Origin: Aphrophora alni | Lineage: Eukaryota; Arthropoda; Insecta; Hemiptera; Aphrophoridae | DNA length: 64,000 bases | Reading direction: 5' to 3' | NCBI GenBank assembly: GCA_963513935.1 | Contig: OY740765.1 | Span: 143,533,618-143,597,617, forward strand | In this document: one piece after another, positions 21,512-34,160 of the stretch | How positions within the stretch are numbered: the stretch's first letter is position 1 | How the letters are laid out: each line of letters begins with the position of its first letter | Made by a program: the position numbers and the translations under genes | Notes under the pieces: model-generated | The model's input: the letters and a program-made list of their open reading frames with translations, nothing else | Databases searched by the model: none | Told to the model about the DNA's origin: nothing

Positions 21512-22259
21512 TCAAACCCTGACCCCCAAGAAAGTGCGATATTCTTATAGTTACAAGATCTGACAGGGCGGAGACACTAACATGAGAGAAACGAGTAGAG
21601 ATGTTGTAACATATAATACACATCTACAAGACCCATTAGGTCTTAACTGATATCATAGTAGTAGTGATATCAATAATTATGAATGAACACAATAATTGTT
21701 CAGTCATTACAATCAGCTGTAGAAGAGTCATGTATAGCTAATAATTCTGTTTCAACAAACTGTTGAGGTGTTACTTAATTCAAAGTAGTGGTGAGAAGTG
21801 GCTGTAATTTATGGCCCACTCCTGTTTCTCCCTTCATTCTATATCTATCAGCATATATCAACCCATGAGTTTGAAGGATAATGCTATTCAAGGTTTTTAA
21901 GGCTTTGGGATATTTTTTTTCTGGAACATTGAAGCAGATCCAAGTAAATGTAAAATTCCCTACCAATATTATTATATATTTTCTAAACCTACAAACTTAG
22001 AATATACTAATGTTTACACCACGCTTTCTAATGTATAGTTTTTCTTGTACAGTAGATGATTTATGACATACTGTATTTAATAATAACATTGAAGAATAGG
22101 CTGTTTATCAGACAGCTGATTAATTATCAAACCAACGTTGAGAAATTAAACAGACAAAATTATTGTACTGAGTTTACCATAAACGTTGAATTTTACTTTC
22201 TCATATATATAAATTTTTTGCTGATATTTCCTTTTTGAGGTCGACTGTTTTTAAAAAAG
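21512..22259. other. R2 repeat remainder and featureless sequence
   Basis: 21500-21560 continues the R2 repeat (CAAACCCTGACCCCCAAG, also in 24340-24350 form). The rest is AT-rich and shows nothing I can name. Confidence 0.45.
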
Positions 22260-22975
22260 TGGTTTATGAATGATATCTGTCGTATGTGCAGTGCTCTACA
22301 GCCCAAATGTGTAAACCAATCAAATTTGGTGTGTACTACTTGAGACATTTTTTCATTTTTTTTGATAACTAAAAATTTGGAGGCAACTCAAAATTTTGTG
22401 CGACATAAAAACATAAAGTTATGATATTTTCAAAATCAGCTATAATGATTTTAATCAAATATTACTCATATGTAACCTCTAAGGATCCAAACAAAATGTA
22501 TTGGTCGCCATTTCTCTAAAAATGCCGGTTCACTAGATATCGGTTAAAAACGAAACTCAATATTGTTATGAAATACATAATTTCTGAAAATAGGCTCTAC
22601 CGAATTCGTTCAAATTTTAATGAAATGTGGAGATTAATGACCCAAACCAGTGTGTAAAATCACAAGTAAAAAAAATTTCAAGTCAGGAATAATTCACAAA
22701 ATCTAAAATTAACCGTGACCAACGTCATTAAAAGCTCGATTTTAATTAAATATGATTTAAGCTGAGAACATGTTCATGGCACAGACATGCAAAATTAGGC
22801 TATATATAAATATGTAAATATTTATTTTTGAAAAGACATAATCTGTGATTTATTTTCCCTTTTTTACTGACAACTGAAATGAAATGGAAGTACCAAGCTG
22901 ACATTTATCCAACGAATATTTTTGTTTGTGAATGGGTGTATGAGAAAGTGTGTAGAATGTAGTATTATTTATTCA
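22260..22975. repeat. Dispersed repeat family R4, copy
   Basis: Carries AATCAGCTATAATGATTTTAATCAAAT, split over two phrases, then GTTCAAATTTTAATGAAATG and GGAGATTAATGACCC, and ends with a GAGAAAGTGTGTAGAATGTA block like those at 19640 and 20320. Confidence 0.7.
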
Positions 22976-24079
22976 GTTTACAAACCAATTAAGTTATTAA
23001 TCCTTAATTAACACCATAGCAAATTAGTATATAAAACTACATTTTAAAACGAAACACAGTTTTTGACTGTTATTTTGGATCTGACATTTCAAACTGAAAT
23101 GCAAATTTTAAATGCAAAAGATGACTTGTAGCAAATTAAGTTGTATTGTCACTTAATGCTAAGGAGAATATCACTATTCATGTTTGCTTATCTTTTTGTG
23201 GTTTTAAAATACTGGGCAAATGAACTAATGTCTAATGAATTTTGCGATTTTATCAAATTATTACATATCCCATCAGTCAATGACTGGAGACAGATACATA
23301 TCAATATTAACTGATCACATAGTTCCTCATCTTACTCAGCCGGAGATGAGGGATTTTTTTCTAACAGGTTGGTCATACTAATATGGCCAAAGTAGTTTTC
23401 GATTGATATCTTCCCAACCGTTGGATAGGTTGTGGCAACAACTTCATTGACTGGCCTTTCATGATCATCAGACTTGACTGTTTACAATTTTTTCCAATGG
23501 GGCTTCTTGAAAGAAAAAGTTTATTCTCACCCTATAGCCCGATGGTGAATTAAAGAGGCTGATTAAAGAGGAATTACTGTTGTTACCATGCAATTTTTCA
23601 AAAGCGCTTATTACTATTTTTGTTTCGTTGGTATTAGTGAATAGTTATGGATCAAATATAGGTGAAATTTGGATCATTCATAATTTATTACTGTTATAAC
23701 TTTTCTTTATTAAGTTTCACACATTTTCCTGTTATCTGCAAATCAATTTATAATGATTATGCAAATAAAATCATTTTGGTGAAAACTTACCATTATTTTG
23801 TTATTCCGCCAATTTGTTTGACCATAAAAAAATGAAACTTGAGTGTAATTTTTTTATATATCTATATAACATAACTGTAAAGTGTCAAGTTTGTAGAGTG
23901 TTCCATATGTCTGAGATAATAATTCAAAAATGCTGACCTCTGCGTGGCACATCCTGTATATAACCATTATATCGAAACATACATAATATTTAAGGGAATA
24001 AACTACAACATTGTTGTTGTGTTTTTTACTCACCCAGCATACAAAATATAAGGTCACTTTAGTAATCACTACACGCTCA
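22976..24079. other. No recognisable feature
   Basis: AT-rich sequence. A slightly more balanced patch at 23270-23480 has no frame or splice context worth naming. Confidence 0.4.
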
Positions 24080-24420
24080 AATTGTCCCCTACACATTTGG
24101 TGTAGGGGACAATAGTGTGAATTGAAATTCAGACAAATCTAATTGAAAATGTCAAAAAGGCAGTCATTTTAAACAGTAATTTTAAATGGCAGTTTTTCTC
24201 TTTGTTCATATCTCATATATTATTCAACTTATAACACAGTAAATTTGACACAAATTTTTAGATTTGAATCTTATATGTAACGGGTTATAAATAGCAACAT
24301 TATTATAAAAAAATGTAATTTCGAATCCTGAACTCCCAAGAATATTCCTATAGTTATGAAATGCAGCAGGTCCAAGTCATCAAGACAAGGATAACAAGTG
24401 AGGGCTCAGTCACATATGAA
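24080..24420. repeat. Dispersed repeat family R2, copy
   Basis: Shares TTGAAATTCAGACAAA, CATATCTCATATATTATTCA and a late CCTGAACTCCCAAGAATAT block with the copies at 8585 and 20800-21560. Confidence 0.6.
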
Positions 24421-24829
24421 CAGCTTTGAGGCTTAGTCCACATTAAGAAAGTAATCATATATACAATTACAAGGTTCAGAAAACCTATGTAACAACTGTT
24501 TTCAACTAACTTACCCTACTGGTTAAATAATGGGGCTGGGTAAGTCCCATGATGGCTTCCATCAACTTGTCAGTTTTTCTTCTTGTAATTCTGATTGGGA
24601 GAATAATCAATTGTTATTGTGAATTTCAACACAATATTTTTAAACCTACACATTTGTTTGTCTATTATTAAAAACAAAGTTGATTTGCCATCATGATATT
24701 TACCCACCCCATCATCATACAATGTAATACAAGCAGGTCCTTTAAACCCATACGTTGGTCTTTTGGCTTTTGTAGGAAATGTTAAATTAGATCAAATTCT
24801 GAACCTCATAATTATGTATATCATCATTT

Positions 24830-25390
24830 TCATGATGTTGGTTAGATCCTATCGGGCCTCATAGATTAGTATATATAAAGGAGGTTTTCACTCGCTTCCT
24901 CATGTCAGTGTATCAGCCCTACATATGAAACGGAGTCTTCAATTGCTCGACTTGTGTATTACTACTTCTTCATGTCGGATAGATGTGTATATATTTAACA
25001 GTTTCCACTCGCTTTACTCTTGTCAATATCTCAGTTTTGACTTTGTAACTATAGGTATGTGATGAAGCCTCCAATTGTTATGCTTGTGTCTAGACTTGGC
25101 TCTGACATGTGTAACTATATGATTATTACATTTTTAATAATATCTTTGCTTTTTTTCAATTTTAGAGATGAGGGGTTGGTACTATTATATGCAGAATTGA
25201 AATTGCAAATTAGTATTTAATTAATGCATTGTAATAACTCTAACAACACACGAGATATGTTTAAAATTATTGCCTTTTTGACATTTTCAATTTGATTTTA
25301 ATGAATTTCAATAGGGTTCTACATCAACAAACCTTAGTACTCTATACCAAATTGCATGTCTCTATCTTAATTTTTGTAGCCATCATAAAA
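24830..25390. repeat. Dispersed repeat family R1, copy
   Basis: TCATGTCAGTGTATCAGCC, GGTTGGTACTATTATATGCA and CTATACCAAATT recur from the R1 copies at 1-560 and 39600-40700. It is non-coding. Confidence 0.6.
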
Positions 25391-26747
25391 ACACAAATTT
25401 AAACAAATTAATCTTAAGTATATAACGATATTGAATTTCAGCTATGTAGACATATGAAAAATCACCTCAGGGCTCATATCATAAATTTCAAACCCTGACT
25501 TCACTCAAAATAGTCATGATCAAAAGAAATCCATTATATAGCCCATTTCACAAAGCACCTGCCAATTCAATCACTTTGTAAATAATTAAATAAAAGTGAA
25601 GCGAAAGTGAAGTTAAAATTAAAAGAAGAAGAAAAAGAATTGGAGTAAGAGGACTTAAGCAGGCAGAGGAGACAACAATAAGAATCATCACTTGAACTCA
25701 GGAGACCATTTAAAACAGTTTGATAAAATTTGTGCTCAAGCTATTTCAAGATTGTTATATTATTAATTAAACCAAGAACCTGAGATTAACAGACAAAAAA
25801 ATTAAACTTCATTAAATGGTTACTATAAAATAGAAGAAATTAATGGTGAGTTAACTACTTAACCACAAATCTATCGTAAAAAAAATAAATAAATAAAAAA
25901 ATAAATAAATAAAATAAAAAAATAAAATAACTTTGGGAAGCTTAAGACATCATTCTAAATTAGAACTCCTTATGAACTTTTAATGAACTCTAAATATTGT
26001 ATATGTTAAGAACAAAGAACTAATTAAACATTAATCAATCATTCCATATTTTCAACAAATCACCCATATAGTCAGTAAGCATAATAACTATCTAATTTTG
26101 TTTTTGTTTAATTGTATCTAAGAACTATTTTTTTATTAACTGAATACATACATTGTTAATTGGAAAGAACTGATTTTTAAACAGATAATAAATCCGAATT
26201 TGTACTCATACGCATTGCCTATTTCGTATTGTCTAAAGTACATAGCACTATTATTAGTAGCAGTTTTAGTTTAAGCATCATTCGAGCTTATTATTGTTAT
26301 GAATGCATGAAAATTGTTGCAATGGCAATAACACTGAATATGTAAAAGTGAAATTTAAAAATTTGTATTTTTAGAAATAACAATGCAAATTAGGTTTTTA
26401 AAATAAATGGTTTTATAGGAAATTACATTCTGAACAAATTTAGTTCTTATGATTCTTTTCTTAGGAACAAAAGGGAAAATGTTAAGAGGGAAATTGTATA
26501 TATATACAAATGTTAGTTTTGGAATAAATATTGAATTAAAAATGCAACATATTTTAAATCTGGACAACATTATTTGCTACATACTACTTATGATATTTAA
26601 AAGTGATTCACTAAATATGTCACGTTACTAGATAGTTTATAGTTCGAGACATTTTGAATCCTCGTTTACTGGACTTTATGCCAATAGTTAACTTATTTAC
26701 TCATATAAGGTTTCTTAAAAACTTTTTTTTGTTCTTATTTATTATTA
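25391..26747. other. AT-rich sequence with an AAATA-type tract
   Basis: An (AAATA/AATA)n tract spans about 25878-25930. The opposed ORFs near 26355-26631 are low-complexity and overlap on both strands, so they are not called. No other structure was seen. Confidence 0.45.
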
Positions 26748-27280
26748 TACAGGATGATTCAAAATCGCACAGCAATATTTCGGAAACTGTTTCTACAGCT
26801 AAAAATAAGAAAAAGTAGATACAAACAGATCTGTAAGCACTTCGTTTTTGCCTTTCGGTAATTTTGTACTTTTACAAAAAACATATCTTGGGAAGTAGAT
26901 AAGATATTGAATGAAGATTATTTTGTAACCAGATTATCAACAGTATACCAGAAAAAAAACTTTTAAAACATTTTATGTTGAATATCTCAAAAACCATTAA
27001 CATTACAAATGATTTACAAAAAAATAAAATATTTTCCCCTTTTAATGATAAAAATTAAATTTGTTTTATATAGAACTTCTTTTTTTTAACATTAAAGAAA
27101 ATGCTTTTTTCTGTAGATCTAAGTATAACCGAGTTGTCGATTAAAAACTGAAGAAATAATTTCTTAGAAATTGTCTACAACATCAAAGATTAACTTCAAC
27201 CAAATTTTTATGGAATTATGATAATTGTTAATTATATTTTAATCCATTCCCCAGAAAGGTACAAAAAAATGAAAATGTTT
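26748..27280. repeat. Left half of a TACAGGATGATTC foldback element
   Basis: Begins TACAGGATGATTCAAAATCG, then GCAATATTTCGGAAACTG, closely like the left end of the element at 42094. It carries the family arm motif AACCGAGTTGTCGATTAAAA. The matching right arm is missing. Confidence 0.65.
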
Positions 27281-27439
27281 CCATTAACAGTTTCAAAATG
27301 TCAACTGTTTTTTTAATACTAATTTCAATATTTTTCAATAAGTTGTTAAAATTACATACTAACAAATAAAAATTTCAATTTAGAAAATTCAGATAAAATC
27401 GTTATAATCTATTTGTTAATTTCAAATTTTACAAACTCA

Positions 27440-28645
27440 CTGGATATCAGCTTATTCTTCACATCAAAATCAATGATAAATTTTATATAAACATATTTCC
27501 TAAAATGCTTAGTTTTCTTGTTGCCATTTGTGTGTTTTAACAACAAAATTCATATCTTTTTAATAGTAGCCTAAATGGTGTGGATTTGAAATTTTGCATG
27601 CAACTATGTGTTATAAAAAGTTAATTTGAGAAACATACTCTATCAATTTTCTTTACTTATTTCAAAATAGCTGATATTTAAACATTTCATAAGTTGAAAA
27701 TCTCAGAAACAGTTAATTTTACAAAATATTTACAAGAGACAACATATTTTTCTTTTTTAAATGGCAAACAAAATTTTTTAAATTCTTTCTGTAGTTTAAA
27801 GTATAACTGAGTTATCGACCAAAAACTGAAAGCATTAATTCTTGGAAATTGTCTGTAACATCCAAGATTACCATAGAACCAAAATTTGAGCAGGGAAAAA
27901 AACAATCATTTCGTTTTCAATGGAAAACAAAGTCGGTATGAAACAAACTAGAGAAGCTTTTCAAAGTGAGGGCTCTCATTCAAAATACATGCATCTAGGT
28001 TTATCCATATCAATAGACTAAGTGTGAATAAATTTTCATTTATAACAATACTTTTTGTTAATAATCAGCTGTTATGTAACATTAATACACTTTTTGAACC
28101 AGCTGTAGGAAGTTCTATTTAACTGAGTAAGCATTGGAATGTGTATCATGTTCTGGGTTTATTAAACAGCTGTTTCTTTAACATTGTTGTCTCCCTACCA
28201 CCTTGTTAAGAATCACTACAAAACAGAAGTTTATGATATTAGTTTTACATATTATTATCGGCTGTGTGGATAACTCAGTTGTTCTGCTACGGGAATATCT
28301 GGAGGTAAAAATTTATAGAATTGAAAGAAAAATTTTGGTTCTAAACTAATCTTGGATGTTGTAGACAATTACCAAGAATTAATGTTTTCATTTTTTGTCG
28401 ATAACTCAGTTATCCTTTAAGCTACAGAAAGAATAAAGAAAAATTTTGTTTGTCATTAAAAAAGAAAAATGTTTTGTCTCTTGTAAATATTTCTAAAATT
28501 AACAGATTTCACGATATTCGAAGTTAAAGAGTTTAAATAGCAGCTATTTTGAAATGAATAAAGGAAATCTGTTGATTATTCTTCTCACATTGGATTTTTA
28601 TAACACTAAGTAGCATGCAGAATTTCAACTCCATATCATGTACCA
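27440..28645. mobile_element. Foldback element with long arms
   Basis: The segment 27665-27895 is the imperfect reverse complement of 28310-28540. Left: AACTGAGTTATCGACCAAAA. Right: TCGATAACTCAGTTATCC. The arms match those of the element at 36722-39182 (AACTCCATATCATTTA, TTATAACACTAAGTAGCAT). The right end is cut where the next element begins at 28653. Confidence 0.75.
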
Positions 28646-28652
28646 TATATAT

Positions 28653-30010
28653 ATAGAGTGTATCAAAAAACTGTAGGGGGGGTTATGCAGAACCGGTTTC
28701 TACATGTACAAATAATTCAAAAATGATCAGTAACTTTTTGTTGATTTCAGCTCAGTTATCTACCATTTAAAAAAAAAATTAATGTTTCAAAACACCCTTC
28801 AAGGTATTATTATGAAACTTGGCAAATGTCTTACATACTTAGATCTCCGAAATTTCCTAAAATATATTTTTTTAATTAATTTAATTTCAAAATGGCGACC
28901 GTTTAAAATTTTAAATTTTGAATATCTTGAAAATCATCAACTTTACAAAATATTTTACAAGAAACAAAAAAAAATCTTTTTTGATAACAAAGAAAATGGT
29001 TTTGTGTATTTCTTATAGCTCAAAAGATAATGGAGTTAACGTGAAAAGTATGGAAAAAATGTTTCTCTGTAGCAAAGATATAGCCTAACATCAAACTATT
29101 TTGAATTTTGATCATTTTTTGTAAAATAAAAAAAAATGTATTTAAATATGTAGGGTGATTTACTAAGAACCATTTAGGACTTGTTAAAAAAAAGCCAATT
29201 TAACTCTAACTGATTTAAAAAGGGGGTTTGATTGAAATGTTAAGGCATAAAATTTGTGTAGCAATGTTATTGATTTTACAATAACTTCACTAGAAACAAA
29301 GCATTATTTTTTATATCAAGACTCATTGAGATAACTAACAACTAACGTCCTTTATTAGGTATTATCATTTTCAGAATAAAAATTTGTTTCTAGTAAAATT
29401 TTTGCAAAGTAACTAGTTGGGTTTCCGATGTTAGGCCTCAAAAATGTAAATAAATTACAATTTTTAAATTGGTAATAATAGTCAGGTTAACATATTTTAT
29501 TAAGATAATGGCAATACATTTTATTACTTTTACAAAAAATGATCAAAATTCAAAATAGTTTGATTCTAGGTTGATCTTTGCTATTGTAGACAACTACTGA
29601 GAAAGATTGTTTACCTATACTTTTCACGATAACTCGATTATCTTTTGAGCTACAGGAAAAATACAAAAACCATTGTTTGTTAATTAAAAAAGGACTTTTT
29701 TTTGTTACTTGTAATTTTTTTGTAAAATTGATGATTTTCAATATATTCAAAATTTTAAACGGTCGCCATTTTGAAATTTGATGAATTAAAAAAATTAGGA
29801 AATTTCTGAGATCTTAGTATGTAAGACATTTACCAAATTACATAACAATACCTTGAAGGATTTTTAAAATATTAGTTTTTTTCTAATAAAAACAAAATGG
29901 CGGATTACGGCTAAACTAAGCCGAAATCGACAAAAAGTTACTGAACAAATTTGACTTATTTTTACATGTAGAAACCGGTTCTGTGGCTACGTTTTTTGAT
30001 ACACTCTGTA
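28653..30010. mobile_element. Foldback element with GAGTGTATCAAAAAAC ends
   Basis: Both ends read TAGAGTGTATCAAAAAAC or ACAGAGTGTATCAAAAAAC inward. Arms of about 480 bp (to about 29130 and from about 29525) include GAACCGGTTTCTACATGTA near the ends and ACGGTCGCCATTTTGAAA in the middle. The loop begins with a GTAGGGTGATTTACTAAG sequence that looks like the end of yet another element. No transposase is present. Confidence 0.85.
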
Positions 30011-30012
30011 TA

Positions 30013-30920
30013 TACTGGGTGATTCACGAAGAAATAGGAAAGTTTTAGTACGTGTTTTTGGTAAAAATAAAGAAAAGTTATATTAATATAGGTCCAAAAC
30101 CCTTAATATACCGTTTATCCGCCATTTTGTATTTTTTACAAAAAAGATTACAACTTTAAACATAAATAAGATATTGAGTTTATATTTGGTTCATGGATTT
30201 TTTTATTATGTTATCGTTTACAAGTGTACCAAAAAAAACACTAAGTTATATAATTTCAAAATGGCGGCAGTTTAAAATATTTAACTTGTAATATCTCTTG
30301 TACTGATAACTTTACACACAATTTTCAAGAGACAAAATATTTTCTTCTTTTAACGATAAATAAAATTTTTTTTTTATTTCTGTAGATCAAAGGATAAACA
30401 AGAGAAAACTAAATACTTAATATTTTGACAGGGGTAAAATTATTTTCCCTTAGTAGTAATGCAATTTTTGATTAGTTTGAAATTTTCAATTTTCTAAATC
30501 TTCACCCTAATTCATTTATTATTAAAGTCTAAAATAAAAAGATTCGGAGATTCTGTTATCAAAATTCGAAAATGTTTTGTATTTAGGCTAACCTTGGGTG
30601 TTTTAAACAATTACAAAAAATTCAATTTTAACATTTTTGTTGATAATTCGGTTGTCGTTGAATGTACAGAAAAATGTATAGAAGAAATTTTGTTTGTCGT
30701 TAATAGAGGAAAATATTTTGTCTCTTGTAAATTTGTTGTTTTCTAGATATTCAAATATTAAATATTTTAAACGTTGGCCATTTAAAAAATATACAAAATA
30801 AAGTCTTCATGTTTGGTACATTTGTAAAACGTAACATAAGAAATGTGTATAGCAAATCTGAACTCAATATCTTATTTATTTCCAAAGTTATAATTTTTGT
30901 TTTTATTAACTCGTTGAATA
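30013..30920. mobile_element. Foldback element, right end lost
   Basis: Starts ACTGGGTGATTCACGAAG two bases after the preceding element ends. Internal blocks at 30130-30400 and 30590-30920 are inverted to each other (AGATATTGAGTTTATATTTG against CTGAACTCAATATCTTATTT). The terminal repeat on the right is absent. Confidence 0.7.
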
Positions 30921-31144
30921 TTTAGAGGAGCATTTTGGGACATCTACTAGAGGAATGAAATTTTAAAAGGTACAAAAAAAATTACAAAACAATACAAGAA
31001 GAATAAATATAATTTATTATAATATGCAAGTCTCAGAAATTTCATTTTCAAACAATCTTTTTTTATAATCACTCGTGTCCTTTCTGCATCCATTTACTGA
31101 AGATGAAGTTGGAATTTTTTTGGTCCACCGTAAAGATATGTAAA

Positions 31145-31948
31145 CTATGCGAGATCACTTGTATAAGACTCGCATTCGGACCCCTCTTCTTGACGATTGT
31201 GTACCGGTATTTCAACTTCCGAGTCCAAAGGAGGCATAAATATATGCAGTTGTGGTCGATTCGGTGATGTAGGCCAACCTGAAGACGAACGTTGACGAGG
31301 CGTATCGAAACTTTGAACTATTGGTGGTATCGGCGATGACGGTCTTCGCATTACCGGAGGAACATCTTCAAGCGATGTTTTTCTCTCTTTTTTAATTTTA
31401 CGTGTCGTTTTCACATTCGGAAGATCAACGCTTAAGCTGCGAGTTGGAAATTCTTTTCTTCTTGTAGTGTAAGTTTTCCTTATTTCCGGTTTTCTTCTAT
31501 CTAATCTTTTAACATCCGCAGGTTCAGGTTGCACGGATAACCTTTGACCAGATAAATCCAACCATTGTAGAACTCGTTCTGATAACTGGTTTTCTTCATC
31601 GGGTAAACTCTGTAGTACTTCGGGTGTTTCCGTATAGTATATTTTTGTTTGTAACATTGGTAGTTTGTCAGATATAAACGAAGTATCGTCGTAGTGTTGG
31701 TAACTAATAACTGATTCTTCTTTTTCTGTTGGATTTAATGTCAGACGTAATTTGATTAGACATTCTTCTAATTGATAACTGCCTGATATTATAGACGATG
31801 TTTCGGATGATGTAATTGATGAAGGCGTACTACGATATTTGTACTGTAGTAAAGGATCGTCTGTAGAGAGAATCGCGTGTCTAAGGCCATTGACCCATAC
31901 AGTACGTACAAATAAAGGTCTGTTTGATGATTCCCAACGAGAAGGCAT
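31145..31948 (-). CDS. Uncharacterised 267-aa protein, intronless ORF
   Basis: The longest open frame in the window, ATG at 31948 to TAG at 31145, in DNA where chance ORFs rarely pass 150 codons. The N-terminus (residues 1-30) is compact, with RPLFVRTVWVNGLRHAIL. Residues 40-60 are Ser/Thr-rich. A short helix-like motif, SERVLQWLDLSGQ, lies at 123-135. Residues 148-193 are strongly basic (KRLDRRK, KIKKERK), like a nuclear or microtubule-binding segment. Residues 200-240 are Pro/Ser-rich and the tail is acidic. No membrane segment or signal peptide. On the reverse strand a pyrimidine tract ending CCTTTTAG, at about 32080, could be an acceptor in the 5' UTR, so the gene may have an upstream non-coding exon. 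AATAAA follows at 31018-31013. I do not recognise the family; low complexity suggests a regulatory or scaffold protein, but that is inference. Confidence 0.75.
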   Translation of the reverse strand: MPSRWESSNRPLFVRTVWVNGLRHAILSTDDPLLQYKYRSTPSSITSSETSSIISGSYQLEECLIKLRLTLNPTEKEESVISYQHYDDTSFISDKLPMLQTKIYYTETPEVLQSLPDEENQLSERVLQWLDLSGQRLSVQPEPADVKRLDRRKPEIRKTYTTRRKEFPTRSLSVDLPNVKTTRKIKKERKTSLEDVPPVMRRPSSPIPPIVQSFDTPRQRSSSGWPTSPNRPQLHIFMPPLDSEVEIPVHNRQEEGSECESYTSDLA

Positions 31949-33390
31949 TGCAAATCTTGGTATTAGTAATCAATACGCACAGGCCTAGTTGAACAAATAA
32001 CCCACATTGAATGTTAGTTGCATGTTCACTACAATTAACGAATAATATTAGTACTTGGTATTAATGCATTTCCTAAAAGGAAAAAAAAAAGATTGATGAA
32101 TTAAGAAATTATAGTTTTAGAAAATTAAACTGAAAAAAAAAATATTGCACTAACTTTTTCACACATCCTATTCTCAAAATTAAATACTAACGAAAACAAA
32201 AATTGGTTGCTATTTTCTCAAAATTGTTCATTTACTACTTATGTAAAAAAAAAAAAAAATCAAAAAAGAAAAATGTGCGATTTTTGTCTTAATTGCTAAG
32301 TTTTTTTCTACATAAATTTCTTATAATAATCTAAGTTAGCTTAGAAAGGTCCCTTTTTGTCACCTTTTCTCCTTAGAGGCTCAGTTACATTGACTACAAG
32401 TTGTTGCAAACTGAGCTGGAGCTACACCTTTGTTTCATGCATTCTTGGGTTAGATCTGTCTCTTTCGTCTTCCTATTATGTCTGACCTATTCTTGTTGTC
32501 TTTCGACCCTGACGCTATTAGGATTAAGATATTCGAGGGCTAGAGGTCATTATTTTATTTTTTTATAAAGCAATGATGATCGAGAGGTTTTTGCCTTTCA
32601 ACAACAAGGAAATAAAAATTAATTTTTCCGCTAAAATTGTTACAATGAATAAAAATGTAAATAAATTCAGCTTATTTCACATTTTACTAAAATGTGAACG
32701 AAATCAGTATAGTAGATTTTGAGAAATTATGATTTTCGCCTTTTAAACAGCAACAACAAAATTAATGCCCTCACTACTCTCGGTTCACCATTCAGTACGT
32801 GAAGTTCATAAACAATTTAAATCAAATTGGAGTTTCAGAGTTACTAGCCATCGTGAAAAAATCATTACGACCATAGATTTACCCGATTGTATTTCTCTGT
32901 TCTTCTTGGCTTTTTATTAATATTGGGACTACTTATGTTTACTTCAAATGTTCCTGTATATATTTTTTAAACATTCAATGAATTAAACTTTTTTTTTTTG
33001 CACAAAATAAAACTTATACTTTCACAACTGAGAGAGTTTTACTTAATGTAGGTTATTGTTTATTAATTTAACTTTATATGTTTCAAACATACAGCTGTTA
33101 GATTTGATTTATATATTTCCTTTTCTTTAGTCCTATTTACTGTAGATATTGTTTTCACGTCATTTCTCTTACGAAAAGTTTTGTGAAAACACGAACTGCT
33201 AAGTTAATAAATCATTAATGTCTCTCTTTCCATCGTAATATTAATTGCAATAAACGTTCAATTACAAACTCTATCAACTATGAGTAACGTAACAATTAAA
33301 GAAATTAATTATTACGATTTAAATAGAAGTCCCCCCCCCCCAAATAGCTGTCCTTATTGCTGTCTGTCATATCTTTCTTATCCGGGTCAG
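31949..33390. other. Upstream region of the 267-aa gene with an R3 repeat
   Basis: Mostly AT-rich. 32430-32600 is a copy of family R3 (CTTGGGTTAGATC, then CCCTGACGCTATTAGG, then TTCGAGGGCTAGAGGTCA). A C-run of ten lies at 33331-33340. No other gene was seen. Confidence 0.5.
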
Positions 33391-33394
33391 TATT

Positions 33395-33790
33395 GTACCT
33401 CACGGTGCTGACTACCCTATCCCATATAGATGGATAATGGGCCTCGCCCTCGGAATAAATGTGAGGTAAGGTTCGCGTGAGTGACCTAACGGTTACTCTT
33501 CAAACGTTGCTTGGGGAACCTTGCTAACATGAGTATAGGAGAAAATGGGGGAGCCTCGTAAAATCGGGTCGTGCACTATACCCCACGGTGTCGTCCCAAG
33601 AAACCTGGGGGAAAGCTTTTTAGCTTCCAGGATCGTCTGGTGGGCTACCCAATCCCATGTAGGTGGGCAACGGGCGCCGCCCCCAGTAGGTGATTTCGTG
33701 GGGGAGGGTACGGCGCAAGCGACCCAGCAGTGACTCATTAAACGTGGCTTGAGAAATCTTGCCGACATGAGTACCATGGGAGCATGCTCA
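33395..33790 (+). repeat. GC-rich module in two diverged tandem copies
   Basis: Unit one (33400-33545) and unit two (33635-33785) align with a period of about 233-237. Shared landmarks are CTACCCTATCCCATATAG against CTACCCAATCCCATGTAG, and ACATGAGTATAGG against ACATGAGTACCATGG. GC content is far above the surroundings. The two opposed ORFs across it are shadows of this composition. It may be the untranslated region of a retroelement. Confidence 0.65.
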
Positions 33791-34160
33791 GCCTGTCCAG
33801 AGGTCTCGACTTCTGGGAGCGTGTGTTTGATGAATGGTTTCGTGGTGGCAGCGGTGTGCTGGTAGTGAGATTGCTCCGCGTTACTATTTCTTCCGGAGTG
33901 AGGGTATGGTGTCGTGACGTGAGGCTTTACATACGCCTACCCTTCCAGTTCCTCGGAACTGGTCAAGTCTCGTACTTGAACTCTACAAGAACCTGTCATC
34001 TCTTTCTTACCATTTTGTACATTTATTGTAACTATTATTTTTCAGGGTAAATTATATTAGCTTTATATTTCTATAAATATTATTAATTTTAGAAAAAAAG
34101 GAGAGCAAGAGTAACGCGCGGTTGTCAATCCGAACACTCCCTCGCGAGGTTTTTTTTTGT
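33786..34160 (+). repeat. GC-rich continuation of the module, shared with 45890-46050
   Basis: ATGCTCAGCCTGTCCAGAGG at 33783-33802 and the following GACTTCTGGGAGCG match the reverse strand of 45890-45960 (ATGCTCGGCCTGTCCGGAGG, then GGACTTCGAGAGC). The similarity also covers the AAATC...CCATGGGA stretch before it. The block ends near CTCCCTCGCGAGG at 34139-34151. Confidence 0.55.

Noticed and set aside
33493..34050. Opposed ORFs of 60-94 codons on both strands
   Set aside because: They fall in the duplicated GC-rich module and are explained by its lack of stop codons.
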